18,969 nt of DNA from an uncultured Christensenella sp. (GCA_910584035.1 CAJTZR010000029.1:1-18969), one strand, 5' to 3'; positions 8,959-15,699 are shown, counted from the stretch's first letter. Notes: generated by a model not told the origin, from the sequence alone. Program-made: numbers and translations.

Positions 8959-10052
8959 TGTATATAATTATTAGTTTATTTGCTGTGGTAGCGTTATTAT
9001 CTTGTTGTGCTATTTATTCAATAAAAAGGAGCAATTATTCAGATGATTATGGTACTATAAGTAACAATATTGCCAGTATCAATAAAAAAGTATCCTCATC
9101 ATATGCAGTAATGGAAATGGATAGGAATATTCTACTTGATGGTCAAAATGCTGATTGTAGTTTGCCAATGGCATCAACAACAAAAGTTATGACTGCATAC
9201 ATCGCTTGTTTAAGTGGTAAATTACAAGATACAGTAGTAATACCTAAAAATGTAGTAGGTGTTGAGGGGTCAAGTATTTATGTAAAAGAGGGCGAAAAAT
9301 ATAAACTTATAGATTTGGTTTATGGACTTATGCTTCAATCTGGTAATGATGCTGCCGAAGCAATTGCATTGTATTTAGGTGGTTCAATTGATGGGTTCGC
9401 AAAACTAATGAATGAACAAGTACAAAAACTTGGACTTAAGAATACTCATTTTGTAAACCCTCACGGCTTGCACAATGATAACCATTATACTAGTGCATAT
9501 GATTTGGCATATATCACTTGTGAAGGTCTAAAAAACGAAGATTTTGCAAAGATTTGTTCTAGCAAAGTATATAAATTTCAGCTTGAAACTGGAGAAAATA
9601 AGTGTTATATAAATAAAAACAAGCTATTAAATTTATATGATGGTTGTATTGGTGTTAAGACTGGCTTTACTAAAAAAGCAGGTAGATGTTTAGTATCTGC
9701 AGCTAAAAGAAATGGCGTAACTATTGTAAGCGTAGTTTTAAATCACGGTGATATGTGGAATAGTAGTATGGCAAATTTAAACAGAGGATTTGATAAAACT
9801 AAAGGTGTAGTAATTGCCAAAGGTAATGAATGCTTTGCAAAGGTTGAAACACCAAGCGGTCAAATTTTAAATTTAGGCTTTAAAGAAGATATTACTTTTT
9901 CAGTATTGAAAAATGAACAAATAAATATATCTTATGATATAAAATTAAATAAAAACTTGCCAGAATCTGTGCAAAAAGGTGAAATTGTAGGAGAAATTCA
10001 ATTTTTTAACGATAAACACTTGCTTTTTACTAAAAAAATCTATACTATTTAA
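8907..10052 (+). CDS. D-alanyl-D-alanine carboxypeptidase (PBP5/DacB/DacF family, S11)
   Basis: Serine peptidase removing the terminal D-Ala from cell wall or cortex stem peptides; acts outside the membrane. Numbered from ATG 8907: N-terminal basic stretch RNEVVKRQK then a hydrophobic signal/anchor helix (17-38), S90-T-T-K93 (SxxK), S145-G-N147 (SxN), K251-T-G253 (KTG), and a C-terminal beta domain (about 295-381) like PBP5_C. No second, C-terminal amphipathic anchor is obvious. ATG 8907 has a strong Shine-Dalgarno (AAGGAG, 8894-8899) and supplies the positive n-region of a signal peptide, but overlaps ytfJ by 52 nt. The alternative ATG 8958 overlaps the ytfJ stop by one base (TAATG) but lacks both. 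I prefer 8907 moderately. Confidence 0.92.
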   Translation: MVGINSSRNEVVKRQKIMYIIISLFAVVALLSCCAIYSIKRSNYSDDYGTISNNIASINKKVSSSYAVMEMDRNILLDGQNADCSLPMASTTKVMTAYIACLSGKLQDTVVIPKNVVGVEGSSIYVKEGEKYKLIDLVYGLMLQSGNDAAEAIALYLGGSIDGFAKLMNEQVQKLGLKNTHFVNPHGLHNDNHYTSAYDLAYITCEGLKNEDFAKICSSKVYKFQLETGENKCYINKNKLLNLYDGCIGVKTGFTKKAGRCLVSAAKRNGVTIVSVVLNHGDMWNSSMANLNRGFDKTKGVVIAKGNECFAKVETPSGQILNLGFKEDITFSVLKNEQINISYDIKLNKNLPESVQKGEIVGEIQFFNDKHLLFTKKIYTI

Positions 10053-10073
10053 ATAGTAATAAATTTTACTATT
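10043..10073 (+). repeat. Overlapping, mutually exclusive dyads after the carboxypeptidase gene
   Basis: TACTATTTAAATAGTA (10043-10058) is a perfect 16-nt palindrome spanning the stop codon. Its right half AATAGTA (10052-10058) is also complementary to TACTATT (10067-10073). The middle segment can therefore pair either way. No T-run follows, so a terminator role is uncertain. Confidence 0.4.
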
Positions 10074-10122
10074 GTAGTTGGATAGGATATTTGCCTATTT
10101 AGCTTGTAAGTTACATTGTAAC

Positions 10123-10129
10123 AAAGGAG
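10123..10129 (+). promoter_or_regulatory. Ribosome binding site fixing the rluB start
   Basis: AAAGGAG at 10123-10129 is 5 nt before ATG 10135. The open frame reaches back to a TTG at 10078, but the ribosome site and the family N-terminus place the start at 10135. Confidence 0.8.
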
Positions 10130-10134
10130 AAAAT

Positions 10135-10854
10135 ATGGCAAGACTTGAAAGATTAAATAAATACTTGGCACAAAGTGGAATTGCTTCAAGACGTGGTGCT
10201 GACCAGATAATTGTAGATGGCAGAGTTAAAGTAAATGGTAAAGTTGTAAGTGAGCTTGGTGCAAAAGTAAATATTTATAATGATACAATAATGGTAGACG
10301 ATATAGTTTGCAAGCAAAATAAAAAATGCGTTGTAATTATGTTTAACAAGCCAAAAGGTTGCGTAACTACTACCAGTGATGAAAAAGGCAGAAAAACTAT
10401 ATTTGATTATATTGATATAACTTCACCAAGATTGTTTCCAATAGGAAGATTAGACTATGATTCTGAGGGGCTGTTGCTATTAACAAATGATGGAGATTTA
10501 GCAAATAGAATTAGTCATCCTAGCTTTGAGATAACAAAAACTTATTTAGTTAAAGTTAAAGGCGAAATGCCTGAACATAAACTTGCACAGCTTAGAAAAG
10601 GCGTAATGGTTGATGGAAGTTTAACAAAACGTTCAAAAGTTAAATTGCTTGAGTATAAGGACGGCATTTCTAGACTTGAGGTAACAATCAGCGAGGGTAG
10701 GAATCGCCAAGTTCGTAAAATGTTTGAGGCGGTTGAAAGGGAAGTTATTTTCTTAAAAAGAGTAGCAGTTGGTGATTTGCGTTTAGGTGGGCTATCTCGT
10801 GGCGGATATAGATATTTAAACGAATTTGAACTGGAATATTTAAAAACACTATAA
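10135..10854 (+). CDS. rluB: 23S rRNA pseudouridine synthase, RluB/RsuA family
   Basis: Isomerises a uridine of rRNA to pseudouridine in the cytoplasm; by family and position probably the RluB type acting near U2605 of 23S rRNA. Start ATG 10135 (MARLERLNKYLAQSGIASRR). Protein of 239 aa: N-terminal S4 RNA-binding domain (about 1-60), then the synthase core with FPIGRLDYDSEGLLLLTNDGDL, in which D107 is the catalytic Asp, and ISEGRNRQVRKMFEAV near the C-terminus. RluB, RluE, RluF and RsuA share these motifs; the 82-bp distance to the carboxypeptidase gene and the Firmicutes scpB-dac-rluB order favour RluB. In Bacillus spmA and spmB separate dacB from rluB; here they are missing. Confidence 0.92.
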   Translation: MARLERLNKYLAQSGIASRRGADQIIVDGRVKVNGKVVSELGAKVNIYNDTIMVDDIVCKQNKKCVVIMFNKPKGCVTTTSDEKGRKTIFDYIDITSPRLFPIGRLDYDSEGLLLLTNDGDLANRISHPSFEITKTYLVKVKGEMPEHKLAQLRKGVMVDGSLTKRSKVKLLEYKDGISRLEVTISEGRNRQVRKMFEAVEREVIFLKRVAVGDLRLGGLSRGGYRYLNEFELEYLKTL

Positions 10855-10893
10855 TTAAATTAGAATGTTAGTTAAAAAATTTAATATCAAATG

Positions 10894-10959
10894 AAAACAA
10901 TTATTTATATTATATTATTATAAATATAATTTCTATAATATTATATTATTCATTGTTTT
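10894..10959 (+). terminator. Long AT-only hairpin after rluB, possible terminator
   Basis: AAAACAAT (10894-10901) pairs with ATTGTTTT (10952-10959), enclosing about 50 nt of imperfectly self-complementary TA-rich sequence. It ends in TTTT and lies 40 nt after the rluB stop. There is no GC in most of the stem and only a short U-run, so efficiency is doubtful. Confidence 0.35.
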
Positions 10960-11330
10960 ATAATAAAAAAGCAAAGATAAGTTTATTTGTTTAAAAAAAA
11001 TACTTTTCATTAATATAATTCAAATAAATTTATCAAAACTTTTAAATAATAAATATTTATTGTTATTTTTGTTTTAATATAATTTTAATGTGCTTTGACT
11101 ATTTAAAATATTTATTTATACTTTTTTTAAATTATACTTAATTAATTTTGTATGTGTATTTTTATTGCAAATAAAAACAAAATTTTTAGTTTTAATTAAC
11201 TTATAGTAATAAATTTGTTGATAAATAGGTATTGAAAATAGAATTTTATTTACATTATATTTAAAATATTAGTGTAAATTACTCATAGTTAATATACGGT
11301 TATCTTTTAATATTTTGACAGAAAATTTAT
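10960..11330 (+). other. AT-rich intergenic region with one 32-nt dyad
   Basis: No gene is supported. The notable structure is a dyad with ATTTACA (11248-11254) complementary to TGTAAAT (11273-11279), and inside it ATATTT/AAATAT arms that could extend the stem. It lies about 50 nt before the partial copy of the padR coding sequence. Confidence 0.4.
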
Positions 11331-11414
11331 AACTACAAATGAAAAACTAGATTAGCTAATAATGAAATAGCTCAAAAGCAAGCAATTTTAGACGAATACG
11401 ATAGCAAAATTACT
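11331..11414 (+). pseudogene. Inverted partial copy of the padR-family gene
   Basis: Bases 11337-11414 read on the plus strand are nearly identical to the minus-strand coding sequence at 12016-12094 of the PadR-like gene (VNEKTRLANNEIAQKQAILDEYDGEIT region). By hand I count 75 identical of 79 aligned columns: one missing A in a run (frameshift) and three transitions. About 6 more bases upstream (11331-11336) align with transitions only, then similarity fades. The frameshift yields a stop at once, so it is not coding. Together with the gene it forms an inverted repeat with about 600 bp between the arms. Confidence 0.85.
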
Positions 11415-11469
11415 ATTAAATTATTTATATTATTATGTTTAAATTGAAAGTATAGTAGCTTATATAACA

Positions 11470-11497
11470 AATTACCTCAAGATATCTTGAGGTAATT
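11470..11497 (-). terminator. Terminator of the padR-family gene
   Basis: A perfect 28-nt palindrome centred on GATATC (11481-11486), with arms AATTACCTCAAG and CTTGAGGTAATT, lies 2 nt after the stop of the minus-strand gene. The minus-strand tail is TTGTTATA, only moderately U-rich; on the plus strand it is GTTTATTTT. It may therefore work in both directions. This is one of the few GC-containing stems in the region. Confidence 0.75.
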
Positions 11498-11499
11498 GT

Positions 11500-13056
11500 T
11501 TATTTTAAATGATAATTTTTAATTTTAAATAGTGCCGCATAAATCATTACAGATAAAGGTAGTAATGTTAATGAGCATATTGGAACAACTAAAGCTGGTA
11601 TATATTGTTCTGGTTTTGTTGTATCAATTTTTACACCAAAAAATGCTATTATTAGTATGACAACCATAAATGCTATTAATAAAATTATTGATGTAAGTAA
11701 TGCATTGTTAAGTGTTAAGTTATTACGCTTTTTTCGTAAAGGTGAATTGCTCCAAATAATAGTGCAACCAATTGGGAATAATAAGCCAACAAGAGCAAAT
11801 CCTAATGAATATCCCCATTGCATTCCAGCATCTTTACCTAATAAATAGGTTAATAAAATGAATGCAGCATATATTGTATATGTTATCCAAGACCAATCTC
11901 TAAGTAATTTATTAGAATAATAAAATTTGCCAGAGTAGTATGTAATTGAATTACTTTTTTGATAATTTTTTAATGTAATATTCTTTTTAGCTAAATTTTG
12001 TTTTAGTTCTGCCATAGTAATTTCGCCATCATATTCGTCTAAAATTGCTTGCTTTTGAGCTATTTCATTATTAGCTAATCTAGTTTTTTCATTTACAGCT
12101 ATAACTTCCTCAATCATTCCAACATAATCAATATTATTATCAATATAATTATTGTGATTTATTTCATAATTGATTTTTTGCCTATTATTATTTGAGTAAG
12201 AATCAGTATTATAATAATCTGGCTCTGTAAGTTGAGTATCGTCATAACTGCTTTGATTGTTTAAATTGTAAGAATTACTATTGTAATTACTATCAAAATT
12301 TTGACTTTCAATTGTGTTGTATTCTTCAGTTATATTTTGCTCAACAACTTTATCATCAATGTTATTTTGATTATAATCATTAAGCTGTTCAGAGATTTGT
12401 TCAATGTTTTCTTCAGTACTATCTTCTTCAGTGCTAATATGTTCGTCTTTCACTAAATAAGTAGCTTGACTTTCATTTTGTTGTTCACTAGCTTGATTAT
12501 TATATACAGCAAAATTGTTTACATTTGCAAAATTATCTTCTAATTCGTTATCCTCATTAGGTGAGTAGTTGTCTATTTTTGCACCAGTGTTCCTATCAAT
12601 ATATACTGGTTTTTCTATCTCTATGTATTTAACAACTACTTTTTCCTCAGTTTCTTTTTTAGTACGTTTTGTAAGTGGACGATAATCTGAAGGTTCAAAA
12701 GGTTTTTCTGCATCTTTATCAAATTCCTTATCTGACAAAAGCTTATCGATTATTGTTCTTGCAAATTCCCATTGGCTTTGGTCAGCTTCTAAAAAAGCTC
12801 TGCCTTCATCAGTCAGTCTGTAATAAGTACGATTAGCACCTTTTGTTTCTTCACCTGGGCAGGAAAGTACCAAACCTTGAGTTTCCAACCTTTTTAAACT
12901 ACTATATAATGTAGGCTGTTTAACAGTGTATAAATCGTCACTAAGATTTTTTATTTCATTTAAAATTTCTAAACCATATTTATCGCTATCTTGCAATGTA
13001 CGCAAAATTATCGTATCCATATGACTTCTAATTAAATCAATGTTAGTGTTATCCAA
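11500..13056 (-). CDS. Membrane-anchored PadR-family transcriptional regulator
   Basis: N-terminal PadR winged helix (about 14-85: IILRTLQDSDKYGLEIL, PTLYSSLKRLETQGLV, RTYYRLTDEGRAFL) followed by a four-helix membrane domain. Start is TTG 13056 with AAAGGAGG at 13063-13070, 6 nt upstream; the later ATG (Met13) would cut into the DNA-binding domain. Residues 150-310 form a low-complexity Asn/Gln/Glu/Tyr/Ser linker; 311-388 is a charged, probably helical region with ITYYSGKFYYSNKLLRDWSW; hydrophobic segments are about 388-406, 414-435, 451-474 and 485-510. The 518 aa compare with about 110-180 for ordinary PadR proteins. Seen: the domain order. Known: PadR proteins are usually soluble repressors sensing small molecules. 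Inferred: a membrane-tethered sensor-regulator. No co-transcribed neighbour is present. Part of its coding sequence is duplicated downstream. Confidence 0.82.
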   Translation of the reverse strand: MDNTNIDLIRSHMDTIILRTLQDSDKYGLEILNEIKNLSDDLYTVKQPTLYSSLKRLETQGLVLSCPGEETKGANRTYYRLTDEGRAFLEADQSQWEFARTIIDKLLSDKEFDKDAEKPFEPSDYRPLTKRTKKETEEKVVVKYIEIEKPVYIDRNTGAKIDNYSPNEDNELEDNFANVNNFAVYNNQASEQQNESQATYLVKDEHISTEEDSTEENIEQISEQLNDYNQNNIDDKVVEQNITEEYNTIESQNFDSNYNSNSYNLNNQSSYDDTQLTEPDYYNTDSYSNNNRQKINYEINHNNYIDNNIDYVGMIEEVIAVNEKTRLANNEIAQKQAILDEYDGEITMAELKQNLAKKNITLKNYQKSNSITYYSGKFYYSNKLLRDWSWITYTIYAAFILLTYLLGKDAGMQWGYSLGFALVGLLFPIGCTIIWSNSPLRKKRNNLTLNNALLTSIILLIAFMVVILIIAFFGVKIDTTKPEQYIPALVVPICSLTLLPLSVMIYAALFKIKNYHLK

Positions 13057-13128
13057 GTTAAACCTCCTTTTAGTTTAAAAAAATTTTATAAATAATGTAG
13101 TGAACTATTACTATTTAATTACTAGTTA

Positions 13129-13160
13129 CTAAATGTATTAAATTTAATTTATACATTTAG
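13129..13160 (-). promoter_or_regulatory. Candidate PadR operator (32-nt palindrome)
   Basis: CTAAATGTAT (13129-13138) and ATACATTTAG (13151-13160) are perfect inverted repeats 12 bp apart, upstream of the padR-family gene. They carry the ATGT...ACAT half-sites known from PadR operators, but 16 bp apart instead of the usual 8. The site lies just downstream of a possible -10, as expected for autorepression. Confidence 0.5.
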
Positions 13161-13170
13161 ATAACTTTTA

Positions 13171-13202
13171 ATTATAAAATTAAAAAAATTTTTATTGTTC
13201 AA
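13171..13202 (-). promoter_or_regulatory. Possible promoter of the padR-family gene
   Basis: On the minus strand TATAAT (complement of 13171-13176) is preceded by TTGAAC with a 20-bp spacer, longer than ideal. The start would fall near 13164, immediately before the palindrome, leaving a leader of about 105 nt. Confidence 0.35.
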
Positions 13203-13337
13203 ACACCTTAGTATTTTTATCATATCTATTTGTTAGCTTAACAATTTATTTTAAACTAACAAAAGAGCAGTGTGAAACTACGATTTTTATTAATAGCAGA
13301 TTTATTAAAAAATTAACATTTTATTATTTGAATTTAA

Positions 13338-13714
13338 TTCAAACAAGTGGTAGAACTTGCAAAGCAAGAATTACAAAAGCAATTTAAATTTTAATGTAAA
13401 TTAAAATTTGCTACTTAATGTTTATATTTACTAAAAGCTGTCGCGAAGCGGGGCGAAGCCACATTTTGCAGTAGCTGAACAAATTCAAACAAGTAGGACT
13501 TGCAGAGCAAGAATTGCGAAAGCAATATAAATTTTAATGTAAATTAAAATTTGCTACTTAATGTTTATATTTACTAAAAGCTGTCGCGAAGCGGGGCGGA
13601 GCCACATTTTGCAGCAGCTGAACAAATTCAAACAAGTAGAACTTGCAAAGCAAGAATTGCGAAAGCAATTTAAATTTTAATGTAAATTAAAATTTGCTAC
13701 TTAATGTTTATATT
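13338..13714 (+). repeat. Tandem array of a 143-146 bp hairpin-rich repeat (2.6 copies)
   Basis: Copy 1 is 13338-13483 (146 bp), copy 2 13484-13626 (143 bp), copy 3 13627-13714 (88 bp, truncated). Copy 1 differs in length only by three extra bases near its start. Each full unit is a chain of small stem-loops: CTTGC-AAA-GCAAG, AATTGC-GAAA-GCAATT, AAATTTTAAT-GTAA-ATTAAAATTT, CGC-GAA-GCG and GGC-GAA-GCC. The stretch with GCGAAGCGGGGCG is a GC island in extremely AT-rich DNA. Most differences between copies lie in loops. No gene lies inside. It resembles an intergenic palindromic repeat family, whose name I do not know. Confidence 0.9.
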
Positions 13715-14220
13715 ATAATATATTATTATAAAAAAGTCAATAAAATAATAAAAATTTAACAATATTATTCTATTTTAGAGCATTTTTCATAATAAAAGGG
13801 GAGTGAAATGCAAAAGATTAACGAAAAGTAAAAAAATTTTTTACTTAATGTAAATAAACAGAAAAATTTTATTCTGTCACAAAGGGTATAATTGCTTAAC
13901 CCCTTGATTTTACTGGAGTATATGTAGCTTTACTACGCAATTTTTTAATCAATTATTGTATAGAAATCTCTTTTTAACTATTCGCAAAAGACAAGTTTTA
14001 CGAAAAGTAGTGGGTGAAAAAGCACTTTTTTATTTAATTTTAACTAATTTTTGCTAATACTTTATTAAAAATAAAATTTTATTTGCAAATAATATTATAT
14101 GAATATGTAATAATTTATTTAAGAATATCTTTTAAACTTTATACATATTTATTTTTAATCATATCATTATAACTTAATTCGTTAATAAATAATTATTGTT
14201 ATTTTATTATTTTCACCACT
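13715..14220 (+). other. Intergenic region with a possible structured RNA element
   Basis: No protein gene is supported. The notable part is 13794-13946: AAGGGG (13796-13801) complementary to CCCCTT (13900-13905); AATTGC (13890-13895) complementary to GCAATT (13937-13942), which is followed by TTTT; an inner hairpin GTAG-CTTTA-CTAC (13924-13936); and an ACAGAA/TTCTGT dyad (13858-13877). A 7-codon open frame at 13808-13831 follows GGGGAG. The rest is AT-rich with nothing recognisable. Confidence 0.3.
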
Positions 14221-14280
14221 ATGACAAATGTTATATTTAAATTTTTAAATATATCAATATACATTTAATAATCTGTCATT
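14221..14280 (+). repeat. 60-nt imperfect inverted repeat
   Basis: ATGACA (14221-14226) pairs with TGTCAT (14274-14279), AATGT with ACATT further in, and ATATTTAA with TTAAATAT around the centre. Some asymmetry between the inner and outer arms. No T-run follows. A similar AATGACA/TGTCATT dyad occurs at 17070-17095 on the other side of the recombinase gene. Confidence 0.4.
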
Positions 14281-14304
14281 ATTTTCTTGCAGATAGTAAA
14301 ATAC

Positions 14305-14341
14305 ATTCGCACGAAATATTGGTTTTATGCGTACGAAATTT
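14305..14341 (+). repeat. Two 15-bp direct repeats, 22 bp apart
   Basis: ATTCGCACGAAATAT (14305-14319) and ATGCGTACGAAATTT (14327-14341) match at 12 of 15 positions and are 22 bp apart, about two helical turns, on the same strand. They are unusual for containing several CG steps in a region nearly free of them. They lie about 260 bp upstream of the recombinase promoter and could be protein-binding sites. Confidence 0.4.
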
Positions 14342-14599
14342 ATTAGATATTTACCAAGAATTTTTCAAATTAATAGCAAAATAATTTTATTTGAAAATTA
14401 ATGTTGTCCTATTTACCTAAAATTTAAAATTATATTAATGATATATTAATACTGCTTTATAGTCAGGTTCTATAATGTTTATTGCTATACATTTAATTTG
14501 TATTAGTTATTTAAATTTAAATATTTAATTAAAATTTAATAATTAAAGCTTATTTTTAATTAATTTGATATAAATTAAATTTTTGTTTTGCGAAAAGTA

Positions 14600-14628
14600 T
14601 TGAATTTTTCAGCTAAATATGCTATAAT
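14600..14628 (+). promoter_or_regulatory. Strong promoter of the recombinase, leaderless configuration
   Basis: TTGAAT (14600-14605), a 17-bp spacer, and an extended -10 TGCTATAAT (14620-14628) form a near-consensus sigma-A promoter. The expected start, about 7 nt after the -10, is position 14635, which is the A of the ATG. No ribosome site fits between them, so the mRNA is probably leaderless. Confidence 0.75.
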
Positions 14629-14634
14629 AAAAAT

Positions 14635-15699
14635 ATGGAAAAAAGTTATTTTGATGAACGCCGTTTGGATACAGAAAGTAAAATTAAAGAATTATTATTT
14701 GAGTTGCCTGAGTTTGCTGAGGATTTTTTTATTGGAATCGAAACAACAACCTCACCTTTAACTCGCTTGGGATATGCAAGAGATTTGTTAATATTTTTTG
14801 ATTATTTATATACTAATTCTCGTAAGTTTTATGGTTTGGATAAAGATACTTTTACTTTAAAGCATTTAAATAAAGTCGAAGCATTTGATATAGAAAAATT
14901 TATATCATATCTTACTCATTATGTATATCACGGAAAAGAATATTCCAATTCTTTAACTGCAAAATCTCGTAAATTGGCATCAATTCGTAGCTTTTTTAAA
15001 TATATGTACAATAAAGATTTGCTTGATGGAAATGTTGCCTCTAAAGTTGATATGCCAAAGTTGCATGAAAAACCTATAATTAGACTTGAACAAAATGAAG
15101 TATTTGAAATTTTAGAACTTGCAGAAAATGGAACTTCTCTATCTAGCAAACAAAAAGTTTATCACGAACTTAATAGATTAAGAGATATTGCAATTTTATC
15201 TTTATTTTTAGGTACAGGAATTCGTATAAGCGAACTTGTGGGAATCAATATTGACGATATTGATTTTTATACCAATTCTTTTAAAGTTACTAGAAAAGGT
15301 GGAAATCAATCAATACTTTACTTTAATGACGATGTTTCAATCGCTCTGCTTGAATATTTTGAAAAAAGACAGCAATTAAAAGCAATTGAAAAAGACGAAA
15401 AAGCTTTCTTTTTAAGTATGCAAAATAAAAGAATTGGCGTTCGTAGCGTTGAATTACTAGTTAAAAAATATGCTAAAATTGTTTCACCACTTAAAAATAT
15501 AACGCCACATAAATTACGTAGCACATTTGGTACTAATCTATATCGTTCCACTAAAGATATTTATGTGGTTGCTGAACTTTTAGGACATAAAGATGTTAAT
15601 GTAACAAAAAAACATTATGCGGATATTAGCGAAGAAATAAAAAAAGAGGCTTCAAAACACGTTGAAATACGTGAAAAACCAACAAAGTTTGACGAGTAA
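14635..15699 (+). CDS. Tyrosine recombinase (XerC/XerD-like)
   Basis: Site-specific recombinase that cuts and rejoins DNA through a 3'-phosphotyrosine. Protein of 354 aa: N-terminal SAM-like core-binding domain (about 25-130: TSPLTRLGYARDLLIFFDYLY, KSRKLASIRSFFKYMY) and catalytic domain with R197 (GTGIRISEL), K221 (TRKGGN), H292-K-L-R295, H318 (ELLGHKD) and nucleophile Y328 (KKHYAD); all active-site residues are present. It is longer than XerC/XerD (about 300 aa) owing to an N-terminal extension of about 25 residues and an insert after 165; closer in length to XerS-like single recombinases, but I cannot assign it to XerS. No excisionase, relaxase or cargo gene is nearby, so a phage or ICE integrase is less likely than a chromosomal Xer-type enzyme. 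Flanked by unusual repeat arrays. Confidence 0.9.
   Translation: MEKSYFDERRLDTESKIKELLFELPEFAEDFFIGIETTTSPLTRLGYARDLLIFFDYLYTNSRKFYGLDKDTFTLKHLNKVEAFDIEKFISYLTHYVYHGKEYSNSLTAKSRKLASIRSFFKYMYNKDLLDGNVASKVDMPKLHEKPIIRLEQNEVFEILELAENGTSLSSKQKVYHELNRLRDIAILSLFLGTGIRISELVGINIDDIDFYTNSFKVTRKGGNQSILYFNDDVSIALLEYFEKRQQLKAIEKDEKAFFLSMQNKRIGVRSVELLVKKYAKIVSPLKNITPHKLRSTFGTNLYRSTKDIYVVAELLGHKDVNVTKKHYADISEEIKKEASKHVEIREKPTKFDE

Noticed and set aside
11657..11848. Plus-strand 63-codon open frame inside the padR-family gene
   Set aside because: It is antisense to the membrane-domain coding sequence, has no ribosome site and no recognisable protein features.
11331..12094. Diversity-generating retroelement (template/variable repeat pair) for the inverted padR copy
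   Set aside because: Two of the differences would fit A-to-G mutagenesis, but there is no reverse transcriptase, the copy is inverted and frameshifted, and only four columns differ.
13910..13930. Start-stop element GGAG-TAT-ATG-TAG
   Set aside because: ATG followed at once by TAG after a GGAG is easily produced by chance and no downstream gene is linked to it.
14635..15699. Prophage or integrative element integrase
   Set aside because: No phage, relaxase, excisionase or tRNA attachment site is visible nearby, although a decayed element cannot be excluded.
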